Source: Acidobacteriaceae bacterium (GTDB lineage Bacteria > Acidobacteriota > Terriglobia > Terriglobales > Acidobacteriaceae). From it: a DNA stretch of 7,850 bases. The DNA lies in NCBI GenBank assembly GCA_003152795.1, contig PMBA01000329.1, forward strand, positions 1 through 7,850, in the 5' to 3' direction. Below, in pieces: positions 1-6,964 of the stretch. The notes under the pieces are model-generated. The model worked only from the letters and a program-made list of their open reading frames with translations, was not told the origin of the DNA and ran no database searches. A program made the position numbers and the translations under genes. Numbering within the stretch: the first letter of the stretch is position 1; every line of letters starts with the position of its first letter.

Positions 1-315
1 GCTCAAAGCGGCAGTCGTCGAACAAAACGCCACGAAACAGAGAAGCGCGAGGTTTTCAAAATCTCGAGGTTTCAACGTCAATTTAGCCTCGACGCCCATG
101 TCTCACCCCGGACTTTTCGCGGGCAAGAGTACCCACGCTACACGTGCCTTCAAGGAGAGCATTGGTACCGCGCCATCGGCTCAAAGTCAAGGCAAAATTT
201 AGAGCGATCGCGCGGCGCAATCTTAATTACGATGCTCGCACCAAACGCCGGCGTTGGCAACCGCCTCTCCCGCAGCAAGGCGACTAGTGACCGCTGGCAG
301 GGGCGGAAACATTGA
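1..315 (+). other. Unassigned left-edge open frame, possible C-terminal fragment
   Basis: Frame 1 is open from the window edge to a TGA at 313-315, about 104 codons, with no early start codon, so it could be the end of a gene that begins outside the window. The translation is rich in Arg, Ser and Gln and matches no family I recognise. Third-position GC is only moderate, unlike the genes to the right, which argues against coding. The TGA directly abuts the ATG at 316, an arrangement seen in translationally coupled genes but also easily due to chance. The stretch also holds an imperfect direct repeat (CGAGGTTTTCAA at 48-59, CGAGGTTTCAA at 65-75). No RNA gene or mobile element is visible. Confidence 0.15.
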
Positions 316-708
316 ATGTCTCTGGCGGATCAAAATAACAGCGATGCCAAAGAGCTGGCGGCGCAGCTGGTGCTGGCGCTGTTCGTGTGGCAGTTCGCGG
401 GCCGCGGCAGGAATGACAAACTGAAAAACTTTCCCGGCGGCGCCAAATGGCTGGTCATCGCCGCTTTTCTTTATTGTGGGAAGGGAGATTCTGGCGCTCG
501 GGGTGATCGGCCAAAAGGCATGGGCGACAGTTCATTTTGCCGCTGCTGGGGCTGCTTGCGCTGCCCGCCTGGGCCAGAGTTGAGCGCTTTGCTATACCCA
601 AGCCGCAGGCGCCTGTCCGCGGATGATTCAAGCCCTTAAGAGCGGATCCTGGTGCTCATCTTCCCGGAGATGGGTATCTGCATTGGTTTGATGGTCATAT
701 TTCAATAA
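316..708 (+). pseudogene. Possible degraded membrane-protein gene (frameshifted)
   Basis: An ATG at 316 opens a 107-codon frame ending with TAA at 637-639. Its first half (KELAAQLVLALFVWQFAG, then KWLVIAAFL) reads like a membrane protein, but after the T-rich run at 465-472 it turns into Cys/Arg/Pro-rich sequence of shadow-frame character. Hydrophobic, protein-like sequence continues in other frames: from about 467 in frame 2 (FFIVGREILALGVIGQKAW), from 528 in frame 3 (QFILPLLGLLALPAWA, ending in TGA at 624-626), and past the TAA in frame 1 (ILVLIFPEMGICIGLMVIFQ, ending in TAA at 706-708). The simplest reading is a small membrane protein broken by two or more indels and stops. Chance hydrophobic stretches in GC-rich DNA are a real alternative. 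I cannot name a family; an intact short 107-residue protein is a less likely option. Confidence 0.28.
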
Positions 709-940
709 GGAGCGCAACCACTTCGGCGAGCGAAGTAACTCCGAACGTAAGGCAGATCGGGGGTCCGACCTGGACTGGTAGCAGCTTTTTATTGGGTTTT
801 TCTCCCGTAGTCCCATGGCGGTATGAAGATTCGAGTTGGGGTCAAATCGCCTGCCCAGAGCCGGATTTCGTCCGAAACGGGAATTTTCTGCCGATTAGTG
901 CCACCCGCTGCATGAAACTGCCTTGGTACCCACTTACAAG
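640..940. other. Intergenic stretch with no supported gene
   Basis: Apart from the hydrophobic remnant up to 708 described in the preceding entry, I see nothing that supports a gene, RNA or mobile element here. A plus-strand frame stays open for about 110 codons but has no plausible start and no recognisable motif. A 62-codon minus-strand frame (628-816) is Arg/Ser/Leu-rich, with no domain and no clear ribosome binding site. No convincing rho-independent terminator was found. Confidence 0.5.
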
Positions 941-949
941 TGATAGAAT
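941..949 (+). promoter_or_regulatory. Extended -10 promoter, likely leaderless start of the small basic-protein gene
   Basis: The bases TGATAGAAT fit the extended -10 form TGn-TATAAT, with hexamer TAGAAT at 944-949. With standard spacing the transcript would begin at or next to 956, which is the A of the ATG. No purine-rich Shine-Dalgarno sequence lies in the 20 bases before the start. The -35 side is poor (CTTGGT-like bases near 922-927), which is acceptable for an extended -10 promoter. Transcription start is predicted, not observed. Confidence 0.5.
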
Positions 950-955
950 AAGTTC

Positions 956-1195
956 ATGGCAAAAACACTAATTGAGTCGGTAGTCAAGCAGCTGGAGTTG
1001 GAACGTTCGCGGCTTGAAGATGAGCTTCATCGGGTAACCGCGGCGCTAACTACGTTTGGGAAGGTTTTTCTGCACGGGAGCCAGCGAGGAGCGGCGGGAA
1101 CGCGCAAGAAGCGAACGATTTCCGTGGCAGGACGCCGGAGAATCGCGGCCGCGCAAAGGGCGCGATGGGCAAGGGTGAGGGCAGGCAAGAAGTAG
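956..1195 (+). CDS. Small coiled-coil protein with basic RIAAAQRARW-type tail
   Basis: This 79-residue protein has two parts. Residues 5-34 are a charged, Leu/Glu/Arg-rich helix (KQLELERSRLEDELHRV) with heptad-like spacing, likely a short coiled coil or dimerisation helix. Residues 49-79 are strongly basic, with an S-x-x-x-R-x-x-I-x-x-A-Q-x-A-R-W pattern ending in RVRAGKK. From memory, similar tails with this Ser/Arg/Ile/Trp spacing end many uncharacterised acidobacterial proteins, and the pattern loosely recalls the NUMOD3-type DNA-binding motif. Nucleic-acid binding is therefore a reasonable guess, not a demonstrated role. The start at 956 is the only good ATG and sits at the predicted transcription start. 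There is no signal peptide or membrane segment. The gene converges on the threonine aldolase gene with 34 bases between stops and has no operon partner. Confidence 0.7.
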   Translation: MAKTLIESVVKQLELERSRLEDELHRVTAALTTFGKVFLHGSQRGAAGTRKKRTISVAGRRRIAAAQRARWARVRAGKK

Positions 1196-1229
1196 TCCAG
1201 CAGGCAGGAAGTAGCTTAAAGGGCGGGGT

Positions 1230-2273
1230 TCAGGCCGGGATTTCCCCCACTACTTCGGTGACAAACTTCGCGAAGTCGCGAACGTCCTGTTCGGTGGTGT
1301 CGAAGGAGCACATCCAGCGCACCACCGACTCCTCTTCTACCCAGACATAGAAGAAGTAGCGTTCCATAAGCTTCTTAATCGCCTCACGGGGGATTTGCAC
1401 GAACACGCCGTTCGCCTCCACCGGATGGACAATGCTGACCTGCGGGATGTTCTTGACTTGCTGTTCGAGGAGTCGAGCCATACGGTTGGCTTGCGCGGCA
1501 TTCCGGCGCCAAAGATCATTGGTGAGAAGCGCTTCCATTTGTGCGGACAGATAGCGCATCTTGGACGCGAGTTGCATCGCCTGCTTGCGGACAAAGAGGA
1601 ACTCCTGGGCGAGTTCGGGGCGAAAAAAGACGACTGCGTCGACACCCATGAGGCCGTTCTTGGTCCCGCCAAAGGAAAGGACATCCACTCCCAAGTCGCG
1701 CGTGGCTTGGCGGAGCGTCAGTTGCTGCGCGGCTGCGGCGTTTGAAATACGCGCCCCATCCATGTGCAGGAACATCTTGCGGTCGTGGGCGAAGCGGGCG
1801 AGCGCCTCGACTTCCGCCGGCTTGTAGACGGTTCCCATCTCGGTGCATTGAGTAATGGAAATCACGCGCGGCTGGACGTGATGCTGGTCGCCGATTCCGT
1901 GATACGCGCGGGCCACGGTTTCGAGGGCGAGCTTCCCGCCGGGGGCTGGAAGAGGCACGAGCTTGCAGCCCGTGAACTTTTCCGGAGCGCCGCATTCATC
2001 GGTATAAATATGAGACAGCTCGGGACAGAGCACGGCGTGAAAAGGCCGGGTGAGGGCCTGCAGACCGAGCACATTTGCGGCGGTGCCATTGAAGACGAAG
2101 AAAACGGTGACATCGTCACCAAAGTGCTCGCGGAATTTTGCCACCGCCGATTCCGTGTGGGGATCGTCGCCGTATCCGACCATATGGCCCTGGTTCGCGT
2201 GTTGGATGGCCTGCAGCGCGTCGGGATGCACCCCGGCATTGTTGTCGCTGGCAAAACTTCGGCTTGGTTTCAT
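1230..2273 (-). CDS. ltaE: Low-specificity L-threonine aldolase
   Basis: This 347-residue PLP enzyme should cleave L-threonine or L-allo-threonine to glycine and acetaldehyde in the cytoplasm, supplying glycine or degrading threonine. It is full length for the bacterial family (about 330-350 residues). Visible landmarks are the N-terminal SFASDNNAGVHP substrate and phosphate region (residues 6-17), GYGDDPHTE (33-41), the FNGTAAN loop (61-67), LSHIYTDECGA (86-96) with His88 in the ring-stacking position, the MDGAR motif (171-175) with Asp172 for the pyridine nitrogen and Arg175, and FGGTKNG (201-207) with Lys205 as the expected Schiff-base lysine. All key residues are present, so it should be active. 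The ATG at 2273 has no Shine-Dalgarno sequence but lies 7 bases after a -10-like hexamer. It is divergent from the efflux cluster and convergent with the small gene at 956. Stereochemical preference (L versus L-allo) cannot be read from sequence. Confidence 0.93.
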   Translation of the reverse strand: MKPSRSFASDNNAGVHPDALQAIQHANQGHMVGYGDDPHTESAVAKFREHFGDDVTVFFVFNGTAANVLGLQALTRPFHAVLCPELSHIYTDECGAPEKFTGCKLVPLPAPGGKLALETVARAYHGIGDQHHVQPRVISITQCTEMGTVYKPAEVEALARFAHDRKMFLHMDGARISNAAAAQQLTLRQATRDLGVDVLSFGGTKNGLMGVDAVVFFRPELAQEFLFVRKQAMQLASKMRYLSAQMEALLTNDLWRRNAAQANRMARLLEQQVKNIPQVSIVHPVEANGVFVQIPREAIKKLMERYFFYVWVEEESVVRWMCSFDTTEQDVRDFAKFVTEVVGEIPA

Positions 2274-2280
2274 GACCGAT

Positions 2281-2289
2281 AATCTAGCA
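2281..2289 (-). promoter_or_regulatory. Extended -10 promoter of the threonine aldolase gene
   Basis: Read on the minus strand, TGCTAGATT matches TGn plus a -10 hexamer (TAGATT at 2286-2281). Standard spacing puts the transcript start at about 2274, one base before the ATG, so the mRNA would be essentially leaderless. No Shine-Dalgarno-like sequence lies between the hexamer and the start. The matching -35 position (about 2304-2309) has no good hexamer, as is common for extended -10 promoters. Confidence 0.45.
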
Positions 2290-2331
2290 GAAGCGAAAAT
2301 TCTCGGGAGCGTCGGGCCGCCGCGGTGAATC

Positions 2332-2337
2332 TATAAT
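2332..2337 (+). promoter_or_regulatory. Consensus -10 box upstream of the efflux cluster
   Basis: A perfect TATAAT lies in the divergent intergenic region. The -35 position at 17-base spacing (2309-2314) shows no TTGACA-like sequence, so the promoter may need an activator or be weak. The predicted start at about 2344 gives an untranslated leader of some 117 bases before the adaptor ATG. The leader contains a small GC hairpin (CTGGG/CCCAG, 2396-2410), too short to call a terminator or riboswitch. Confidence 0.4.
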
Positions 2338-2460
2338 GGTTGGACTGAGATTTGGCGCGTGCGGTGACAAAAGTGCGAGGGACCTGCTTTGCACTCTGGG
2401 ACAACCCCAGTTGATAGGTGTTTCTATTTTTCCGTAGGCCGAGGACTATCGTTAAGAGCC

Positions 2461-3579
2461 ATGATTATGTCTGGAGAATTCGCAAGGAAGTTATTTCTGA
2501 TGGTGGGCGGGGCGGTTGTGGGCGCGGTTATGCTGTCGACCGGGTGCGGCAACAGCAAAGAAGCCAAGGCTGCGGCGCCGCAGGCGATGCCGGTGAAAGT
2601 GCAGACGGCAAAGTCGCAAAAAGTGGACGACACGACGGACTACGTGGCGACGCTGAAATCGCGCGACTCGGCGGTGGTGATGCCGCAGGTGGAAGGGATC
2701 ATCACGCAGATTTTCGTGCACTCGGGAGAAAGCGTGGCGGCGGGAGCTCCGATGGTGCAGATCGATCCGGCGAAGCAGCAGGCGACGGTGAAGAGCCAGG
2801 ATGACGCGCGGGCGGCGCAGGTGGCGCAGGTGAAATGGGCGCAGCAGAATTACGAGCGGGTAAGCGGGCTGGCGAATGCGGGGGTGGTCAGCAAGCAGGA
2901 TCTGGACCAGGCGCGCGCGAACATCGACGCGGCGGAGGCGCAACTGCACTCGCTGGAGGCGCAGGTGAGCGAGCAGCAAGTGCAGTTGCACTATTACCAG
3001 GTGGTTGCCCCGCGAGGCGGGATTGTCGGGGATGTACCGGTCAGGGTTGGGGACCGCGTGGTTACCACGACCCAGCTCACTACCGTCGACCGGCCGGGGA
3101 GCCTGGAAGCGTATGTGTATGTACCCATCGAGAAATCCGCGCAGTTGAAGATGAATCTTGCGGTGCAGATCGTCGACAGCTTGGGAAAAGCGCTGGCCAG
3201 CAGCCGGATCACGTTCATCTCGCCACAGGTGGACACGGCGACGCAGACGGTGCTAGCGAAAGCGACGATCGCGAACTCGAACGACAGCCTGAGGACGGCG
3301 CAGTTCATCCGGGCGCGGGTGGTGTGGGGCAGCGCGGAAAAGCCGGTGGTTCCGGTGATCGCGGTGTCGCGAATCGGGGGTCTGTACTTCGCTTTTGTGG
3401 CGGAGCCGGACGAGAAGGGTGGATACGTGGTGCACCAGAAGCCGCTGCAGATCGGGCAAATCGTCGGCAACGACTATGTCGTTCTGGACGGGGTGAAACC
3501 GGGAGACAAGGTAGTTGTTTCCGGCACGCAGTTTCTGATCGACGGCATACCTGTGGTTCCGCAGGAAAGCGGCAGCTAG
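2461..3579 (+). CDS. RND efflux periplasmic adaptor (membrane fusion protein), lipoprotein
   Basis: This 372-residue AcrA/MexA-type adaptor should bridge the inner-membrane permease encoded next to it and an outer-membrane channel. An N-terminal hydrophobic segment (residues 11-28) ends in LSTGC with Cys29 as the likely lipidated residue. The half-lipoyl segment VMPQVEGIITQIFVHSGESV (73-92) is followed by an Ala/Gln-rich coiled-coil hairpin (about 106-177), the returning half-lipoyl APRGGIVGDVPVRVGDRV (183-200), a beta-barrel (about 213-290) and a membrane-proximal domain (about 295-370, ending GDKVVVSGTQFLIDGIPV). Length is normal for the family. I chose the ATG at 2461 because it puts a proper signal sequence at the N-terminus. 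The ATG at 2467 is nearly equivalent and is better spaced from AAGAG at 2454-2458. A TTG start at 2389 would add 24 residues in front of the signal and is unlikely. The permease gene follows after 83 bases. Confidence 0.92.
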   Translation: MIMSGEFARKLFLMVGGAVVGAVMLSTGCGNSKEAKAAAPQAMPVKVQTAKSQKVDDTTDYVATLKSRDSAVVMPQVEGIITQIFVHSGESVAAGAPMVQIDPAKQQATVKSQDDARAAQVAQVKWAQQNYERVSGLANAGVVSKQDLDQARANIDAAEAQLHSLEAQVSEQQVQLHYYQVVAPRGGIVGDVPVRVGDRVVTTTQLTTVDRPGSLEAYVYVPIEKSAQLKMNLAVQIVDSLGKALASSRITFISPQVDTATQTVLAKATIANSNDSLRTAQFIRARVVWGSAEKPVVPVIAVSRIGGLYFAFVAEPDEKGGYVVHQKPLQIGQIVGNDYVVLDGVKPGDKVVVSGTQFLIDGIPVVPQESGS

Positions 3580-3584
3580 CAAGC

Positions 3585-3608
3585 GGGTGATCGGATCATC
3601 GGGTCATC
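3585..3608 (+). repeat. Three tandem 8-bp units between adaptor and permease genes
   Basis: Three adjacent 8-base units, GGGTGATC, GGATCATC and GGGTCATC, sit just after the adaptor stop codon. Each differs from the last unit by one base, and a partial related unit (GATTGGG) follows. The run lies inside the 83-base gap of the pump operon. It is not a long hairpin and has no T-tract, so I do not call it a terminator. It could be a short sequence repeat prone to copy-number change or a binding site. Confidence 0.6.
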
Positions 3609-3662
3609 GATTGGGTTTCCGATGGCCGGAAGAGCCGATGCCTTTCTCGACAACGAACTCTT

Positions 3663-6600
3663 ATGGTCGACTTTTTTATTCATCGTCCGGTATTCTCCAC
3701 CGTCTGCGCGCTGCTGATTATTCTGGCGGGGGCAGTCTGTATTCCTACTTTGCCGATCGCACAATTTCCGAACCTTGCGCCGCCGCAGGTAGCGGTAACG
3801 GCAATCTACACGGGGGCGAGCGCTCAAACGGTGGAGTCGGCGGTGACGACGCCACTGGAGCAGCAGATCAACGGGGCGGAGGGGATGAAGTACATTACGT
3901 CGTCGAGCACCAACAACGGAGTGAGCACGGTGACGGCGACTTTCGATTTGAACCGCGATCCGGACCTGGCGGCGGTAGACATTGAGAACCGGGTCAACAC
4001 GGCGCAAGGGCGACTGCCGAACGCGGTCAAGCAAGTGGGGGTAACGGTCGCCAAGACATCGGAGAACTTCGTGTTCGGCGGGGCTGTTTTTTCGCCGGAT
4101 GCGCGCTACTCGACGCAGTTCATGAGTAATTACCTCGATGTGTATGTGCGCGACAACCTGAAGCGGGTTGCGGGGGTGGCCGATGTGGTGATATTCGGCG
4201 AGCGCAAATACTCGATGCGGCTGTGGCTGGATCCAGTGCGGATGGCGAGCCGGGCGCTAACCGCGGACGATGTGGTGAGCGCGCTTGGAGAGCAGAATGT
4301 TGAAGTCGCGGCGGGACAAGTGGGTTCGCAGCCTGCTCTGCCGGGGCAGCAGTTTCAGATCAGCGTGCGGGCGGTCGGGCGACTTTCGGAAGCGGCGCAG
4401 TTTGATGACATTATCCTGAAAAGCAATGGGGACGGCACACTGGTGCGGCTGCGGGACGTGGGTCACGCCGAACTGGGGGCCGAGGACTACAGCACCCACC
4501 TGGACTACAACGGACGCGAGTCGGTTGGGATTGCGGTCAGCCAACTGTCCACTGCGAACGCCCTCGACGTACACCGGAAATGTCTGGCCGAACTCGACCG
4601 GCTTGCCAAACGGTTCCCGCCGGGGATGAAGTATGAGGTTGCGTTCGATACGACGGACGCGGTCAGCGAATCCATTCGCGACGTAGTGACGACGCTGGGT
4701 TCAGCCATTTTTCTAGTGATCCTGGTCATCTTTGTTTTCCTGGAGGACTGGCGCTCGACCATTATTCCGGCGGTCACGATTCCGGTTTCGCTGGTGGGCA
4801 CGTTTGCTTTCGTGAAACTGCTCGGGTTTTCCATTAACACGTTGACGCTGTTCGGGATCACGCTGGCGACGGGACTGGTGGTGGACGATGCGATCGTGGT
4901 GATTGAGAACATCGAGCGCCATCTGCAGGAAGGGGAGTTGAATCCGGTAAGAGCGGCGTCCGACGCCATGAAGGAAGTGACGGGGGCGGTGATCGCCACG
5001 TCGCTGGTGCTGGTTGCGGTGTTCGTGCCGGTCGCTTTTTTTCCGGGGACCACGGGAATCCTGTTTCGCCAGTTCGCGCTGACGATTGCGTTCTCGATTG
5101 CGATCTCGGCGTTCAACGCGCTCACACTTACGCCGGCGCTGTCGGCGCTGCTGCTGGGACGCCAGCACGGCGAAAAGAACTGGTTTTTCAAGCGGGTGGA
5201 CCGCGTGCTGGCAGCGGTTAACAATGGTTACGTGCGCGCTCTCCGCGCTTTCCTGCGTTTCGAGGCCATCGCTTTGGTCTTATTTGTTGCGTTGCTTGGA
5301 TTGGCCTACGTTGTGTTCAAACACGTTCCGCAGGGGTTCGTGCCCACCGAAGATCAGGGGTATCTCATCGTTGCGATTCAGGCCCCCCCGGGGGCTTCGT
5401 TGGAGTACACGGAGAAGATTGGCGAACAGGTGACGGCCATTACCAAGAGCATTCCGGAAATCATGGGCACGTTTTCGGTGGCGGGCTTCAGCTTTGGAGG
5501 GGCGACTCCGAACGCCGGTCTGCTCTTTTTGCCGTTGCGGCCGTACGGGGAACGGAAGGGGCACGAGCACACGGCGGCTGCGATCATCAATCGACTGCGG
5601 GGCCCGCTTTTCGGGATTTCGGGGGCCATCGTGATTCCCTTCGAACCGCCGGCGGTGCAGGGTCTGGGGCAGTTTGGCGGATTCCAGTTCGAAGTGCAGG
5701 ATCAGGGCAATCACACGCTGCAGGATCTGGATAAGGTTACGCACGAGCTAACGCGAGCGGGCGGCGCGCGCAAGGATCTGGCCGGGCTGTTCACGACTTA
5801 CACGGCGAGCGATCCGCAGTACGTGGTCACCATCGATCGCGAAAAGGCGAAGAGTCTGCACATCCCACTGAGCCAGATCACCGACACGCTCAGCGTCTAC
5901 ATGGGATCGGCTTACATCAACGATTTCGACTTCAATAACCGTTCTTATCGTGTTTATGTGCAGGCGGACAAGCAATTCCGGTCGAATCCGCAGGATATCG
6001 GGCAGTACTACGTTCGGTCGGATAGCGGGTCGATGGTTCCGTTGGAGAATTTAGTCAGTATCAGCCAGACGGCGGCGCCGCAGGTCATCAGTCACTACAA
6101 TCTTTTCCGGTCGGCGGAAATCAACGGATCGGCAGCCGCCGGCTTCAGTTCGGGACAGGCGATCGAAGCGATGCAGGAACTGTCGGCGAAAGTGCTGCCC
6201 CAGGGCTATGCCTATGAATGGTCGGGAATATCGCTGGAAGAACTGGCGTCGGGGTCGACGACGATTATTCTTTTCGGGCTGGGAACGCTGGTGGTGTATC
6301 TGACGCTGTCGGCGCAGTATGAAAGCTTTGTGCTGCCGTTCATCATTCTGCTGGCGGTGCCGATGGCGCTGCTGGGCGCGCTTTCGGCGCAATGGATCCG
6401 GAGCCAGCAGAACGATGTTTACTGCCAGGTAGGGCTGGTCATGCTGGTGGGGCTGTCGTCGAAGAACGCCATTCTGATTGTGGAATTCGCGGAGCAGTTG
6501 CGGGAACGGGGCCTGACCATTCTGGAAGCGGCCGTGGAATCAGCCCGGATCCGGCTGCGGCCGATCCTGATGACCTCGCTGGCGTTCATTCTGGGAGTGG

Positions 6601-6770
6601 TGCCGCTGGTGACGGCGAGCGGGGCCGGAGAAAATGGACGACACAGCGTAGGAACCACGGTATTCGGCGGCATGATCATGAGCACGATCCTGAATTTGTT
6701 CTTTATCCCGGTGCTGTACCTGTTGATCGAGGGCTTCCGCGAGCGCCGTGGGAAACCCAAGACCGCCTGA
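3663..6770 (+). CDS. RND multidrug efflux permease, HAE1 (AcrB-like) family
   Basis: This 1035-residue inner-membrane transporter should use the proton gradient to export hydrophobic or amphiphilic compounds through the tripartite pump. Length and order match AcrB: TM1 near residues 10-30 after the typical VDFFIHRPVFS start, a large periplasmic porter/docking loop, TM2-TM6 from about 344, TM7 near 534, a second periplasmic loop, then TM8 near 867 to the C-terminus. The proton-relay residues are all present: Asp408 and Asp409 in GLVVDDAIVVIENIER, Lys934 in GLSSKNAILIVEF, and Arg964 and Thr971 in RLRPILMTSLAF. The Phe/Gly-rich switch loop between the binding pockets is present as AGFSFGG (607-613). 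HAE1 rather than heavy-metal (HME) type is inferred from these signatures. The ATG at 3663 gives the exact expected N-terminus although no strong Shine-Dalgarno sequence precedes it. It is co-directional with the adaptor gene; no outer-membrane channel gene follows. Substrate cannot be predicted. Confidence 0.95.
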   Translation: MVDFFIHRPVFSTVCALLIILAGAVCIPTLPIAQFPNLAPPQVAVTAIYTGASAQTVESAVTTPLEQQINGAEGMKYITSSSTNNGVSTVTATFDLNRDPDLAAVDIENRVNTAQGRLPNAVKQVGVTVAKTSENFVFGGAVFSPDARYSTQFMSNYLDVYVRDNLKRVAGVADVVIFGERKYSMRLWLDPVRMASRALTADDVVSALGEQNVEVAAGQVGSQPALPGQQFQISVRAVGRLSEAAQFDDIILKSNGDGTLVRLRDVGHAELGAEDYSTHLDYNGRESVGIAVSQLSTANALDVHRKCLAELDRLAKRFPPGMKYEVAFDTTDAVSESIRDVVTTLGSAIFLVILVIFVFLEDWRSTIIPAVTIPVSLVGTFAFVKLLGFSINTLTLFGITLATGLVVDDAIVVIENIERHLQEGELNPVRAASDAMKEVTGAVIATSLVLVAVFVPVAFFPGTTGILFRQFALTIAFSIAISAFNALTLTPALSALLLGRQHGEKNWFFKRVDRVLAAVNNGYVRALRAFLRFEAIALVLFVALLGLAYVVFKHVPQGFVPTEDQGYLIVAIQAPPGASLEYTEKIGEQVTAITKSIPEIMGTFSVAGFSFGGATPNAGLLFLPLRPYGERKGHEHTAAAIINRLRGPLFGISGAIVIPFEPPAVQGLGQFGGFQFEVQDQGNHTLQDLDKVTHELTRAGGARKDLAGLFTTYTASDPQYVVTIDREKAKSLHIPLSQITDTLSVYMGSAYINDFDFNNRSYRVYVQADKQFRSNPQDIGQYYVRSDSGSMVPLENLVSISQTAAPQVISHYNLFRSAEINGSAAAGFSSGQAIEAMQELSAKVLPQGYAYEWSGISLEELASGSTTIILFGLGTLVVYLTLSAQYESFVLPFIILLAVPMALLGALSAQWIRSQQNDVYCQVGLVMLVGLSSKNAILIVEFAEQLRERGLTILEAAVESARIRLRPILMTSLAFILGVVPLVTASGAGENGRHSVGTTVFGGMIMSTILNLFFIPVLYLLIEGFRERRGKPKTA

Positions 6771-6964
6771 GCGGGTGGAGAGACGGTCGCGGTCGAGTGT
6801 GTGTGGCCGTTCCTGACGGGACTGGCGTTTCCCCGCTTCGCGCTGACCGCTAGCACGTTTCGGGTAAGAAAAAGCAACTTCCAGCCTGTTTGGAGCGTCT
6901 GAAAGGTGCGGGGAAGTTCAGAGTGCCGGCTACGGCGCCCGAAATCCCGAACGAGGTTCGACAA

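Noticed and set aside
203..214. GCGATCGC palindrome resembling cyanobacterial HIP1
   Set aside because: A single occurrence in GC-rich DNA is not informative, and the gene content does not suggest a cyanobacterium.
628..816. 62-codon minus-strand frame in the gene-poor left region
   Set aside because: No homology I recognise, no Shine-Dalgarno or leaderless promoter pattern, and shadow-like Arg/Ser/Leu composition.
1395..2282. Plus-strand open frames of 116 and 172 codons opposite the aldolase
   Set aside because: They are antisense to a complete enzyme with all catalytic motifs, and have no recognisable domain; GC-rich codon bias produces such shadow frames.
2336..2440. 34-codon upstream frame starting at the ATG within TATAATGG
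   Set aside because: It overlaps the probable -10 element so it would lie upstream of the transcript start, and it has no ribosome binding site.
2491..2991. 166-codon minus-strand frame rich in His, Arg and Leu
   Set aside because: It is the mirror of the adaptor coding sequence, and its low-complexity composition reflects the complement of Gln/Ala/Val codons.
4505..5224. 239-codon minus-strand frame, Ser/Thr/Asn-rich
   Set aside because: It lies fully inside the permease gene, whose reading frame is certain from transmembrane motifs; no family is recognisable.
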